In this document: positions 63,744 through 64,000 of the stretch, piece by piece
Position numbering within the stretch: the stretch's first letter is position 1
How the letters are laid out: each line of letters begins with the position of its first letter
Assembly (NCBI RefSeq): GCF_900113715.1
Contig: NZ_FOQK01000009.1
Location: 50,711-114,710 of the forward strand
Length of the DNA stretch: 64,000 nucleotides
From: Pseudoselenomonas ruminantium
Lineage (GTDB): Bacteria; Bacillota; Negativicutes; Selenomonadales; Selenomonadaceae
Reading direction: 5' to 3'
Translations under genes and position numbers: made by a program
The notes under the pieces: model-generated
Database searches by the model: none
Told to the model about the DNA's origin: nothing
What the model saw: the letters and a program-made list of their open reading frames with translations, nothing else

Positions 63744-64000
63744 CATGCAGCTCCAACCAGTTTTTCGTGGTACTCACTTGGGGTTCGTATGCCTAAATGA
63801 CGCTGTGGTCTGTCATAAGTGTAATATCTTATATATTCCTCAATTGACTCAACCAACTCTTGCCGGGAAGTAAATCTGCGCCTGTAGTACATCTCGCGCT
63901 TCAAGATACCCCAGAAGCCTTCCATGGGGCCATTGTCTAGGCAATGTGCTACACGGGACATGCTTTGTGTCATACCAGCCTGTTCAATTTTGGCGCGGAA
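63743..64000 (-). CDS. IS3-family transposase, C-terminal part (partial)
   Basis: About 85 codons are present; the frame remains open to the window edge (the protein continues upstream on the minus strand). It shows the rve integrase end: SMSRVAHCLDNGPMEGFWGI, then LKREMYYRRRF, then YIRYYTYDRPQRHLGIRTP. The catalytic Glu lies in MEGFWG; the two Asp residues are outside the window. Typical of orfB of IS150-group elements. Confidence 0.9.
   Translation of the reverse strand, partial: FRAKIEQAGMTQSMSRVAHCLDNGPMEGFWGILKREMYYRRRFTSRQELVESIEEYIRYYTYDRPQRHLGIRTPSEYHEKLVGAA

Larger units (their letters stand above)
63667..64000 (-). mobile_element. IS3-family insertion element, right-truncated by the window
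   Basis: The transposase end and a candidate terminal inverted repeat (TGTGCTCCCCGTCAAGTGGA onward, from about 63667) mark one end of an IS150-like element 40 bp after the chemoreceptor gene. The other end lies outside the window. Confidence 0.7.

Overview
The window looks like a chromosome segment of a Selenomonas-type bacterium (class Negativicutes: Firmicutes relatives with an outer membrane). Four things support this. A decarboxylase at 40665-41846 closely resembles, from memory, the lysine/ornithine decarboxylase of Selenomonas ruminantium. There is a small outer-membrane beta-barrel-like protein. There is a B12-dependent methylmalonyl-CoA mutase operon of the propionate pathway. The gene orders smc-ftsY and pheS-pheT-zapA are Firmicutes-like. 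No database search was possible; all names come from motifs and recall.

Layout. 1-6300 is an AT-rich island of RHS/polymorphic-toxin debris: three RHS fragments, two orphan toxin tips (one TNT-like) and several immunity-type genes (SMI1/KNR4, Imm1-like, zinc-ribbon, DUF1266, Sel1-repeat). 6355-7542 is an aminotransferase. 7751-15765 is a chemosensory operon (cheA, cheW, mcp, an unusual cheR-cheB fusion, a PAS histidine kinase and a single-domain response regulator). A LysR regulator, smc and ftsY follow. 21448-29463 is a type I restriction-modification island (hsdM, hsdS, an hsdS remnant, an Mrr-like nuclease, a PBECR-like protein, a candidate structured RNA, hsdR). 29571-32730 holds an exported HAD phosphatase, an exported L-asparaginase and a small membrane protein, then tRNA-Leu(CAA).

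33052-36508 (minus strand) is a compact candidate RiPP locus: a Nif11-leader peptide, a radical SAM/SPASM enzyme, a second peptide with a double-glycine-like leader and an exported protein. The two peptide genes share a promoter that resembles a sigma-28 site. 36671-42120 carries a diguanylate cyclase, HU, small envelope proteins, a phosphoribosyltransferase and the lysine/ornithine decarboxylase. 42175-46824 holds a class III aminotransferase, a U32 protein, a MaoC-like protein and BioY.

46849-56203 is a cobalt/B12/propionate block: cbiMQO (minus strand), then a cobalamin riboswitch, mutA, mutB, meaB and an MsrA-like protein lacking the catalytic cysteine. Cobalt uptake feeds B12, which the mutase needs and the riboswitch senses. 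After an AAA/DUF4143 protein come a T-box leader, pheS, pheT, zapA, a second chemoreceptor and, at the right edge, a truncated IS3-family element.

A short palindrome, TTGAC-NN-GTCAR, recurs about fifteen times by eye across the window. It is often tandem at 14-15 bp steps, and it lies both in terminators and in frame inside genes.
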